Assembly (NCBI GenBank): GCA_017455525.1
Contig: JAFTAP010000013.1
Span: 1 to 34,028, forward strand
DNA length: 34,028 nucleotides
DNA from: Lachnospiraceae bacterium
GTDB lineage: Bacteria; Bacillota; Clostridia; Lachnospirales; Lachnospiraceae
Reading direction: 5' to 3'
Part shown: positions 26,912-34,028 of the stretch, piece after piece
Layout of the letters: the number at the start of each line of letters is the position of its first letter
Position numbering within the stretch: the first letter of the stretch is position 1
Made by a program: the position numbers and the translations under genes
The notes under the pieces: model-generated
What the model saw: only the letters and a program-made list of their open reading frames with translations
What the model was told of the DNA's origin: nothing
Databases searched by the model: none

Positions 26912-27015
26912 GGTTGATAGACATGCCAAGGAAGCATGTCTATCAATCCTACGGACAGGATTCTTACGAATCCTGCCAAATACGGTTTAGAAATTGCCGA
27001 TGCAATTTCTAAACC
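26912..27015 (-). repeat. Three-hairpin element after ftsY
   Basis: It comprises three stems. GGTTTAGAAATTGC pairs with GCAATTTCTAAACC (26984-26997 with 27002-27015, 14 pairs, loop CGAT). CAGGATTC pairs with GAATCCTG (26956-26975, loop TTAC). TTGATAGACATGC pairs with GCATGTCTATCAA (26914-26926 with 26934-26946, 13 pairs). The first stem abuts the ftsY stop codon. The CCGTATTTG linker, the stem order and the third-stem pattern match the element at 19849-19965. It fills most of the gap before ilvA. Confidence 0.8.
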
Positions 27016-27884
27016 TACTCCAACACTCCCGCCATGAATTTCTCTGTGTCGAACCGTCTTAAGTCGCTCACTCCCTCGCCAAGCCCCACGAACTTCACAG
27101 GTATCTTAAGCTCATTCTCTATTGCTATGACGATACCGCCCTTAGCCGAACCGTCAAGCTTAGTTAAGACGACTCCGGACACATCCGTGACCTCTGCAAA
27201 TTCCTTTGCCTGCTCCTTCGCATTCTGCCCTGTAGAAGCGTCTACGACGCAGAGCGTCTCCTTTACGGCTTCGGGATATTCTGACTTTATTATCTGATTT
27301 ATCTTGGAAAGCTCGTTCATGAGATTTTTCTTATTATGAAGCCTGCCCGCCGTATCTACTATCAGCATGTCGTAATCCCTTGCCTTTACGGACTGTATTG
27401 CATCATATATCACAGAGCCGGGATCTCCACCCTCTCTGCCCTTTACTATATCGGCGCCGGTCTTCATAGCCCAGGAGGTCAGCTGCTCTATGGCCGCTGC
27501 ACGGAAGGTATCGGCAGCTACAAGCATGACCTTCCTCCCAAGCGACCTGTATCTTGCGGCAAGCTTGCCTGCAGAAGTAGTCTTTCCCACTCCGTTCACG
27601 CCTACGACAAGCACTACCGACTTCTTATCCTCGTAATCAAAATCATGCTCCGTGGATATGGCGTCAAGCTTCTCCTTCATTATGACGGTAAGGAGCTCCT
27701 TTGCCTTGTCAGTATCCCTTACCCGCTCCTGCCTTATCCTGTCCTTAAGTTCTTCGACTAATTCCTCCGCAGTCGTCATTCCTACGTCACCCATTATAAG
27801 GGTGTCCGTCAGGTCATCGTAAAACTCCTCGTCTATCTGCTCATATCCTACGAAGAAATCAGAAAGCTTACTGAAAAATCCCAT
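27015..27884 (-). CDS. ftsY: Signal recognition particle receptor FtsY
   Basis: This is a 289-residue protein with the SRP-GTPase motifs G1 GVNGVGKT (95-102), DTAGR (177-181), TKLD (241-244) and the closing GLGEGVSDLRRF. The acidic A domain found in E. coli FtsY is absent, as usual in Gram-positives, leaving the N and G domains. It docks SRP-bound ribosomes at the membrane. It follows smc, as in Bacillus and clostridia, but the usual next genes ylxM and ffh are missing here. Confidence 0.97.
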   Translation of the reverse strand: MGFFSKLSDFFVGYEQIDEEFYDDLTDTLIMGDVGMTTAEELVEELKDRIRQERVRDTDKAKELLTVIMKEKLDAISTEHDFDYEDKKSVVLVVGVNGVGKTTSAGKLAARYRSLGRKVMLVAADTFRAAAIEQLTSWAMKTGADIVKGREGGDPGSVIYDAIQSVKARDYDMLIVDTAGRLHNKKNLMNELSKINQIIKSEYPEAVKETLCVVDASTGQNAKEQAKEFAEVTDVSGVVLTKLDGSAKGGIVIAIENELKIPVKFVGLGEGVSDLRRFDTEKFMAGVLE

Positions 27885-27927
27885 CGTGTGCTTTACCTTT
27901 ATTCCAACCTATCAGCGTGCTGCTTCA

Positions 27928-30900
27928 CTAATCCGTCTTGTTATCATCATCCCACTGGGAATCCTCAAGGTTCACCGCAACCTGCGTCGAAACTCCCTTT
28001 TCCTGCATAGTTATACCATATAACCTGTCGCACTTCGTCATCGTGCCCCTCCTGTGGGTTATGACTATGAACTGCGTATGCTCGGTAAGCTTCGAAAGAT
28101 ATGATGCGAACCGGTCCACATTAGCCTCGTCAAGCGCTGCCTCTATCTCGTCAAGCAGACAGAAGGGAGAAGGCTTTAAGTTCTGTATAGCAAATAAAAG
28201 CGCTATCGCAGTCAGCGCCTTCTCTCCGCCGGAGAGCTGCATCATGTTCTGAAGCTTCTTACCGGGCGGACGGGCAATGATATTTATACCTGCATCAAGC
28301 ACGTCCTCTTCGTCCGTGAGCGTAAGCGTGCCGTGCCCCCCTCCGAACATCTCGCCGAATACTATATCGAACTGCTTCTCTATCTCCCGGAACCGCTCTA
28401 TGAACTGCTTCCTCATTGACTCCGTAAGCTCGGTTATTATCGTATTCAGGTCTTCCTCCGCATGGATGATATCGTCCCTCTGCTTCGTAAGGAACTCATA
28501 CCTCTCCGAAAGCTCCCTGTACTCCTCGATAGCTCCGACATTCACATCGCCTAAGTTCCTGATCTCCGACTTAAGCTTCATGGACTCCTGCCGCATCGTG
28601 GAAAGATCTCCTAACGTATCGTCCTTAAGCTCCCTTGAAGCAATAAGCGTAAGGTTATATTCATCCCACATATACTTAGTGCGGCTCTCCGTATTCTCAT
28701 TGAGCTTTTCGCGCTGGTTCTCTATCCTTATCTTCTCCCGGTCAAGCCCGGCCTTTCTTTCATTTATGGAATCCCTGTCCTCGTACAGCTTCTTCTGAAC
28801 CTTAGTCGCCTCGTCTCTGCTCTCTATAAGGGCTTTAAGCTCTTCCTGCTTCTTACTGTCGAACTCACCGGCGTTAAGCAGCGTCTCTTCAAGCGACTTT
28901 ATCTGATCCTGCTTGAAAACCGTATCCTCGTCATTTTTCGCAAGACTCTCCGTGATAGACGTAAGCTCCGATTCAAGGCGGAGCCTCTCGCCCTCGACCC
29001 TCGATATATTCTCTGCCGCATAGCCCTGCTGCTCCTTAAGCTGGGTCATCCTGATATCATTCTCTCCGACCTCCTTGCGGAGCGTCATTGATTCCTCAGT
29101 AAGCGTCTTTATAAGACCGTCAAGCCTTGCCGCTTCCTCGTCTGCATCCTTCTCTATGGTCTCTGATTCCTTAAGCTTATTCTCATTTGCTTCCTGCTCT
29201 GACTTAATGGATGCGATCTCATCCTCAAGCGTACGAGCCTCTGAAGATATGCCCTCGCTCCCGCTCTGATTCTCGCTTCTCTTCTCCTCGGCAAGATTCA
29301 GGTTCATATTCGCCGTATTAAGCCGCAAGCTTTCCTTCTGCATCTCATCAGTGATATCCTGCAGGGCATTCCTGATCTCGCTCTTATTATCACGGAGCTC
29401 TTCTATCTTCTGTAATATCTTGTCCCTGTCTGCCAGCTTTTGTTTAAGCGTGGCAGTAAGTTCATCTATCTCACGGCTTCTCCCCAGCAGATTACTCTGA
29501 TTCCTGAAGAAGCCTCCAGCCATCGAACCGCCGGGATTTAAGGATTCACCTGCCAGAGTCACGACCCTTAATGTAAAACGATATTTTCTCGCAAGAGCAA
29601 GCGCATTATCTATATTATCCACTACTATGAAATTACCCAGAAGGTTCTTCGCAACGATGTCATATTTCTTATCCATCCTGACAAGCGTATCCGCCATACC
29701 TATTACGCCTGTCTCGTTTACGGCATCCTTCGCCTTGAAGTCACGCTCTTGTATAGTATTAAGCGGAAGGAAGGTGACTCGCCCCGCCCTTTGCTCCTTA
29801 AGCATAGCTATGAGCTTCTTAGCCGATGTATCGTCCTCCACGACTACATTCTGTATATTAGCGCCGAGAGCCGTCTCTATCGCAGTCTCGTATTTATGAT
29901 CGACCTTAATAAGATCTGCGACTACGCCGCATATCCCTGATGACTTATCCCTCTTCCTGTCCATTATGAAGCGTACGGCATTACCATAACCCTCGTAACG
30001 CTCCGCTATATTCTTAAGGCTCTCTAATCTTGTCTTCTCCTCCGTATAGGCGGTCTGAAGCTGCCTCTCCGACTCTACAGCGTTGTCGATCTCCTCGTTT
30101 ATGTCGGAAAGCTTCTTCTCCTGCTCCTCCCTTGTTATGCCAAGCTCCTTGATCTTATCCTGGATGCCCTCCATCTCCTTGCGCATGGCGTCTATCGCAT
30201 CCTTAGCCTCAGCCTCTGAGCTCTTAGCCTTAAGGAGCCTTGACGAAAGCTCCGCCTTCCTTATCTCTGCCTGTGACAGCAGCGTGGCAAGCCTCTCCTT
30301 CTCCCCCTTTAGGGCACCCCTGCCCGCTATCGTATCAAGGACAAGCTGCTTTTTCGCCTCCGCCCCCTCGGATGCCTCCGCTATACGCTTATCGAATGAC
30401 GCAAGCTCTTCATTCTTCCCGCTTCCCGAAGCCTCCGCTTCCTCTATCTTCTTGTCTATGTCAGCCTTCGTCTCATTCAGCTTTTCAAGCTCCCCGGCAT
30501 GCTTTTCTAGCGTCTTACGTATCTCCGCATCCCTGCCCTTATAATGCTCCGTTGATGTGATAAGAGAATTTATCTGCTCCTTAAGCACCTGTATCTGGGA
30601 ATCGATCTGACCGCGCTTAAGGGTCGTGTCGGATATCTCCTTCCGCATGTCCTCTATCTTATGGTCAAGCTCTTCTATCTTCTCCCCTGCCTCCGCATAT
30701 TTTGAATGGCTCTCGGAAAGCTCACGCTCCACGCCGTCTATATCATTCATCACGGAGTCATATTTGCCGTTAAGCTCCGCAAGCTGTCCCTCGTAACGCT
30801 CTGATTCCGCAAGGAATATATTCACGTCAAGCTTCTTTAATTTCTCCTTCTTATCGAGATAGACCTTCGCATCCTCCGACTGCTTCTGCAAAGGACCAAC

Positions 30901-31503
30901 CCTGCCCTCTACCTCGGAGAGAATATCTGTCAGACGAAGCAGATTCGCCTTTTCGCTTTCAAGCTTCTTGACCGCAGTATCCTTCCTCTTGCGGAACTTC
31001 ACTATCCCGCACGCCTCGTCGAAAAGTTCCCTTCTCTCCTCAGGCTTCCCCGAAAGTATCTGGTCGATCTTTCCCTGACCGATTATGGAATAACCGTCCT
31101 GGCCTATGCCGGTGTCATAGAAAAGCTCGTTTATATCGCGAAGCCTCACGGGATTCCCGTTTATAAGATAATCAGACTCTCCTGACCTGTAGACGCGCCT
31201 GGTTACCGATACCTCGTCATACTCCGCGGCCAGCACATGATCGGAGTTATCCATAGTTATAGTTACATAGGCATAGCCCATAGGCTTTCTTATTTCCGTG
31301 CCTGCGAAAATAACATCCTGCATAGAAGCGCCCCTAAGCTGCCTTGCGCTCTGCTCGCCGAGCACCCATCTGACGGCATCCGACACATTACTCTTACCCG
31401 AGCCGTTCGGTCCTACTATGCCTGTTATGCCATATTTAAAATCAAGCTTTATCTTATCCGCGAATGATTTGAATCCGTGTATCTCTATGCTCTTTAAGTA
31501 CAT
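27928..31503 (-). CDS. smc: Chromosome segregation protein Smc
   Basis: This 1191-residue protein has normal Smc length. Walker A GPNGSGKS is at 31-38, and long coiled-coil arms flank a hinge at about 515-650. The signature LSGGEKALTAIALLFAI and Walker B CLLDEIEAALDEANV lie near the C-terminus. Smc, with ScpA and ScpB, compacts and aligns the chromosome. It starts three bases after rnc, behind AAGGGAT. Confidence 0.98.
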   Translation of the reverse strand: MYLKSIEIHGFKSFADKIKLDFKYGITGIVGPNGSGKSNVSDAVRWVLGEQSARQLRGASMQDVIFAGTEIRKPMGYAYVTITMDNSDHVLAAEYDEVSVTRRVYRSGESDYLINGNPVRLRDINELFYDTGIGQDGYSIIGQGKIDQILSGKPEERRELFDEACGIVKFRKRKDTAVKKLESEKANLLRLTDILSEVEGRVGPLQKQSEDAKVYLDKKEKLKKLDVNIFLAESERYEGQLAELNGKYDSVMNDIDGVERELSESHSKYAEAGEKIEELDHKIEDMRKEISDTTLKRGQIDSQIQVLKEQINSLITSTEHYKGRDAEIRKTLEKHAGELEKLNETKADIDKKIEEAEASGSGKNEELASFDKRIAEASEGAEAKKQLVLDTIAGRGALKGEKERLATLLSQAEIRKAELSSRLLKAKSSEAEAKDAIDAMRKEMEGIQDKIKELGITREEQEKKLSDINEEIDNAVESERQLQTAYTEEKTRLESLKNIAERYEGYGNAVRFIMDRKRDKSSGICGVVADLIKVDHKYETAIETALGANIQNVVVEDDTSAKKLIAMLKEQRAGRVTFLPLNTIQERDFKAKDAVNETGVIGMADTLVRMDKKYDIVAKNLLGNFIVVDNIDNALALARKYRFTLRVVTLAGESLNPGGSMAGGFFRNQSNLLGRSREIDELTATLKQKLADRDKILQKIEELRDNKSEIRNALQDITDEMQKESLRLNTANMNLNLAEEKRSENQSGSEGISSEARTLEDEIASIKSEQEANENKLKESETIEKDADEEAARLDGLIKTLTEESMTLRKEVGENDIRMTQLKEQQGYAAENISRVEGERLRLESELTSITESLAKNDEDTVFKQDQIKSLEETLLNAGEFDSKKQEELKALIESRDEATKVQKKLYEDRDSINERKAGLDREKIRIENQREKLNENTESRTKYMWDEYNLTLIASRELKDDTLGDLSTMRQESMKLKSEIRNLGDVNVGAIEEYRELSERYEFLTKQRDDIIHAEEDLNTIITELTESMRKQFIERFREIEKQFDIVFGEMFGGGHGTLTLTDEEDVLDAGINIIARPPGKKLQNMMQLSGGEKALTAIALLFAIQNLKPSPFCLLDEIEAALDEANVDRFASYLSKLTEHTQFIVITHRRGTMTKCDRLYGITMQEKGVSTQVAVNLEDSQWDDDNKTD

Positions 31504-31506
31504 CTT

Positions 31507-32217
31507 TTATCCCTTGCCTATTATCTTCAATGCGTCATAAGCCGCCTTCTGCGCGGCATTCTTCTTGGAGCTTCCCATGGCCCTCGATATCTCCTTGCCG
31601 TTAAGTATCACTGCCATAGTGAACCTCTTATCATGCTCAGGCCCAGACTCGTCTGCTACCATGTACTCCAGGCTCCAGCCCTCTCCCTGTGCTATATTCT
31701 GTAGCTGTGTCTTCGAGTCATGGAATAAAGCCTTATGCTCTATGTCGGTGAGCACGAACCTCTTAACAAACTTTCTCGCCTCATCAATCCCCGAATCAAG
31801 ATATATCCCGCCGATAAGCGCTTCGAAGACATCGGATACTATGGAATCCTTATGTCTGCTGTCCTGCCTCTCCTCGCCCCGGCCCAGCATTATGAAATCA
31901 GAAAGTTTTATAGCCTTGGCGCACTCTGCAAGCGTAGGCTCGCATACAAGTGAAGCGCGAAGCTTCGTCATCTCCCCTTCACGCATATCAGGATGGACGT
32001 GAAATATAAACTCAGATGATATAAGCTCCAGCACGGCATCTCCAAGGTATTCAAGCCTCTCGTAGTCATCCCTCTTGCCATCCTCAAGCTCATTTTTAAG
32101 CGAGGAATGCGTGAGTGCCGTAAGGAGCAACTCCTTATCCTTGAAACAATATCCTATATTCTCTTCTAGTTTTTCAAGCGGATATCCGTTATTCATAAGC
32201 TTAATTGCAGATGACAC
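31507..32217 (-). CDS. rnc: Ribonuclease III
   Basis: This protein has 236 residues. The catalytic signature ERLEYLGDAV is at 53-62. The second acidic block DVFEALIGGIYLD comes later in the catalytic domain. A C-terminal double-stranded-RNA-binding domain covers about 160-235. It processes rRNA precursors and other RNA duplexes. The start at 32217 is a GTG with a poor ribosome site; an ATG at 32196 is the alternative. It precedes smc by three bases. Confidence 0.95.
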   Translation of the reverse strand: MSSAIKLMNNGYPLEKLEENIGYCFKDKELLLTALTHSSLKNELEDGKRDDYERLEYLGDAVLELISSEFIFHVHPDMREGEMTKLRASLVCEPTLAECAKAIKLSDFIMLGRGEERQDSRHKDSIVSDVFEALIGGIYLDSGIDEARKFVKRFVLTDIEHKALFHDSKTQLQNIAQGEGWSLEYMVADESGPEHDKRFTMAVILNGKEISRAMGSSKKNAAQKAAYDALKIIGKG

Positions 32218-32233
32218 TGATGAACATCACTAA

Positions 32234-32260
32234 TGAGCCGGCTAAAAAAGCTCCGGCTCA
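32234..32260 (-). promoter_or_regulatory. Stem-loop between acpP and rnc
   Basis: TGAGCCGG pairs with CCGGCTCA around an 11-base loop that contains six T on the minus strand. The T-run lies in the loop and not after the stem, so it is not a standard terminator. It may partly separate acpP from the rnc-smc-ftsY messages or be an RNase III or processing site. Confidence 0.4.
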
Positions 32261-32283
32261 CACGTATGACTATGTCACCCTCT

Positions 32284-32520
32284 TTAATTCTTCTCCCTTG
32301 CAGCCTTTATAAGCTCAACCGCATCGCCCACGGTCTTTATACCCTCTACTTCATCAGTATCTACCGTAAGCTCAAACTCCTGCTCTATGCCCATGATGAT
32401 CTGAAACACATCGAGCGAATCAGCCCCAAGGTCGTCCGTAAACGTGGTATCCATCGTAACCTCATTCTGATCCACGCTAAGGACCTCTGCTATGATTTCC
32501 TTCAGCTTTTCAAACTCCAT
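32284..32520 (-). CDS. acpP: Acyl carrier protein
   Basis: This 78-residue acidic protein has the phosphopantetheine site DSLD with Ser35 in DLGADSLDVFQI, the exact family pattern. It carries growing acyl chains in fatty acid synthesis. AGGAGG seven bases before the ATG is the strongest ribosome site in this part. It follows plsX by 37 bases, whereas fabD and fabG, often found between the two genes, are missing. Confidence 0.97.
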   Translation of the reverse strand: MEFEKLKEIIAEVLSVDQNEVTMDTTFTDDLGADSLDVFQIIMGIEQEFELTVDTDEVEGIKTVGDAVELIKAAREKN

Positions 32521-32557
32521 ACGTATTCCTCCTCTGTATTTTCACGACCTCAGCACA

Positions 32558-33553
32558 TCAAAGGTCAAGGTATTGCTTTATCTTACCGTTAACGTCCTGC
32601 TCCTTGAACGTGATGCACTGTATGACGGCGTTCTTTACCTCGGTTGCCTTAGCAGAGCCATGAGTCTTGACTACAAGTCCCTTAAGCCCTAAAAGCGGAG
32701 CACCCCCATACTGCGTAGCGTCAAATTCCTTTAGCGTGCCTTTTAATGAATCCTTTATAAGCAGCGCTCCTATCTTAGTCTTAAGACTTGACATCATGAC
32801 GCCCTTTATCTTAGAAAGCAGCACTTTGGCGACTCCCTCATACATCTTAAGCGCCACGTTGCCGGCGAAGGCATCGCAGACTATCACATCAGCGCCGCCC
32901 TCAGGTATATCCCTTGCTTCTATAAAGCCGGTGAAATTTATATCCACTCCCTGAGAAAGCAAAGGATAGGTCTCTTTAACGAGAGCATTTCCCTTCTCCT
33001 CTTCCGTCCCTATATTAAGCAGAGCTACCTTGGGGGCTTTAACACCCATGGCATACTCCATATAAGCAGACCCCATTTTAGCAAACTGCACGAGCTGCGT
33101 AGGTCTCGCATCCACATTTGCACCACAGTCCACCAGAAGCGATACTCCCTTAGCCGTAGGTATTAAAGGCGCAAGGGGAGGTCTCTCTACCCCTTTTATC
33201 CTTCCCACTAGAAGCTGTCCTCCCGCAAGCACGGCTCCCGTGCTTCCTGCGGATACGAAAGCGTCGCATTTACCATCCTTCACGAGATTAAGAGCCACCA
33301 CTATGGAAGAATCCCTCTTCTTCCTTATCGCCATGACAGGCGGCTCTCCCATGTCTATGACCTCGGCAGCGTTTACTATCTCCATCCTGTCAGAAGGATA
33401 CTCATACTTATCAAGCTCCGCCTTGACTGCATCCTGCTTTCCTACAAGGCACACCTTCACATTATCATTTGTCTTTACGGCATCGACAGCGCCCTTTACT
33501 ATTTCCTCCGGCGCATTGTCCCCGCCCATGGCGTCCACCGCCACATTGACCAT
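32558..33553 (-). CDS. plsX: Phosphate acyltransferase PlsX
   Basis: This is a protein of 331 residues. The N-terminal VNVAVDAMGGDNAPEEIV and the glycine-rich AGSTGAVLAGG are PlsX signatures, as is GVSLLVDCGANVDARP. PlsX makes acyl-phosphate from acyl-ACP for PlsY, at the head of phospholipid synthesis, so the neighbouring acpP is its partner. I start at 33553 because AGGAA lies nine bases upstream, while the ATG at 33562 overlaps that site. Confidence 0.96.
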   Translation of the reverse strand: MVNVAVDAMGGDNAPEEIVKGAVDAVKTNDNVKVCLVGKQDAVKAELDKYEYPSDRMEIVNAAEVIDMGEPPVMAIRKKRDSSIVVALNLVKDGKCDAFVSAGSTGAVLAGGQLLVGRIKGVERPPLAPLIPTAKGVSLLVDCGANVDARPTQLVQFAKMGSAYMEYAMGVKAPKVALLNIGTEEEKGNALVKETYPLLSQGVDINFTGFIEARDIPEGGADVIVCDAFAGNVALKMYEGVAKVLLSKIKGVMMSSLKTKIGALLIKDSLKGTLKEFDATQYGGAPLLGLKGLVVKTHGSAKATEVKNAVIQCITFKEQDVNGKIKQYLDL

Positions 33554-33598
33554 GCTTCCCATTTCCTACTGTTCCTTAAGCTTAATAATCCTCTTACA

Positions 33599-33627
33599 AC
33601 CTTACCAAACGAATTATCCTATGTCAA
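33599..33627 (-). promoter_or_regulatory. Candidate promoter for plsX
   Basis: A perfect TTGACA (33622-33627, minus strand) is followed after 17 bases by TAAGGT (33599-33604), a weak -10 match of three out of six. It lies about 45 bases before the plsX start in a gap without any other gene. The -35 is convincing and the -10 is not. Confidence 0.3.
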
Positions 33628-33676
33628 ACTTAATCCATATCCTCAGCTGCGATTTGGTTATATTTTCCGGTATTTC

Positions 33677-33889
33677 CTACGGTTCGCCGTCATGCCTCCA
33701 GTCAAGCTCTCCCGGCATATACACATGCCTTGTAGAACCGAAGCTCATGCGGTATACCTTCCGCCACACCTTCCATATATAGGACAGCGAAATATACGAC
33801 CTGTCGACCTTCTTCATGTCGGCAAGCGCAGAGACCTCCATATACAGTTCTTTTGCAAGATCAGATTCGAATCTTATATTCTTTTTCAT
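33677..33889 (-). CDS. Small unknown protein, possibly truncated at its 5' end by the repeat
   Basis: This ORF has 70 codons. The product is basic and aromatic-rich in the middle (SYISLSYIWKVWRKVYRMSF), with no membrane segment and no motif I recognise. The ATG at 33889 uses bases of the terminal repeat. It has no ribosome site before it, and the same frame meets a TGA inside the repeat arm. Either the ORF is a fragment of a gene interrupted by the element or it is not translated. It precedes plsX by about 120 bases. Confidence 0.4.
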   Translation of the reverse strand: MKKNIRFESDLAKELYMEVSALADMKKVDRSYISLSYIWKVWRKVYRMSFGSTRHVYMPGELDWRHDGEP

Positions 33890-34028
33890 ATTATGATGTC
33901 GGGGTCAAAAGCCCCTTTGCGTTGTTTATGATGCTTACGCATGGCTATGCAGCAAGCTGCTCCCGCCATGCTCCGTCCATTCGGAATCCGCTAATTTGCT
34001 ACGCAAATTGCTACTTCCTCATGTCCGG
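33888..34028. repeat. Second copy of the first 141 bases of the terminal element
   Basis: These 141 bases match positions 1-141 exactly. The copy carries the left terminal inverted repeat and the first two internal hairpins, then stops because the window ends. The exact length and position at both ends suggest an assembly overlap, discussed under findings. The outermost bases overlap the ATG of the small ORF at 33677-33889. Confidence 0.9.

Noticed and set aside
30083-30544. Plus-strand ORF of 153 codons rich in Ser and Phe opposite smc
   Set aside because: It is a shadow of the Glu/Lys-rich coiled coil of Smc on the other strand. Many similar Ser-rich plus-strand readings occur opposite other genes.
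33599-33640. FabT- or FapR-type operator before plsX
   Set aside because: AGTTTGA occurs once near 33628, but no inverted partner is present, so no operator can be claimed.
1-34028. Plasmid or phage genome, suggested by terminal redundancy
   Set aside because: No replication, partition, mobilisation, capsid or integrase gene is present, and the content is essential chromosomal housekeeping genes.

Overview
The window looks like a chromosomal segment of an uncultured clostridium, most likely a member of the Lachnospiraceae. The evidence is gene content and protein style: glycyl-tRNA synthetase of the single-chain type, a PotC-PotD fusion, an M16C peptidase next to era, a YolD-like/Y-polymerase pair, and a plsX-acpP-rnc-smc-ftsY block. 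All 30 protein genes I can support lie on the minus strand, so transcription runs from high to low coordinates. I see no rRNA, tRNA, CRISPR array, transposase or phage gene.

Layout in transcription order (right to left). 33889-27015: a small unknown ORF, then plsX, acpP, rnc, smc and ftsY (lipid precursor synthesis, RNA processing, chromosome organisation, SRP receptor). 27014-26882: a three-hairpin intergenic element. 26872-21250: ilvA, a FolC-like Mur ligase, a CPBP protease, a DUF4349 lipoprotein, then an exported SGNH hydrolase preceded by three 23-bp direct repeats. 21130-19973: a C_GCAxxG_C_C protein and a PHP phosphatase, followed by a second three-hairpin element and a terminator-like hairpin. 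19730-13776: a rhomboid-like membrane protein without the catalytic motif, a stand-alone sigma-region-2-like protein, an M16C peptidase, era and recO, tightly packed. 13742-9012: an unknown membrane-anchored protein, glyQS and alaS. 8965-7241: a soluble PocR-chemoreceptor-like protein and a YitT-family protein. 7158-234: a run of seven genes, each overlapping the next by 1-8 bases: panE, potA, potB, potCD, Y-family polymerase, YolD-like and a YgjP-like metalloprotein.

The two ends of the window are identical over exactly 141 bases (1-141 and 33888-34028). This repeat is the left part of a 216-bp element with imperfect terminal inverted repeats and three internal hairpins. The gene content is chromosomal, so the terminal redundancy is best read as an assembly loop closed through a dispersed repeat. 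A true circular molecule of 33,887 bp is possible but less likely.

The most interesting unexplained signal is the pair of three-hairpin elements after ftsY and after the PHP gene. They share linker sequence and order, yet their stems differ by paired (compensatory) changes. Second in interest are the sigma-like/pseudo-rhomboid gene pair and the 23-bp triplicate.
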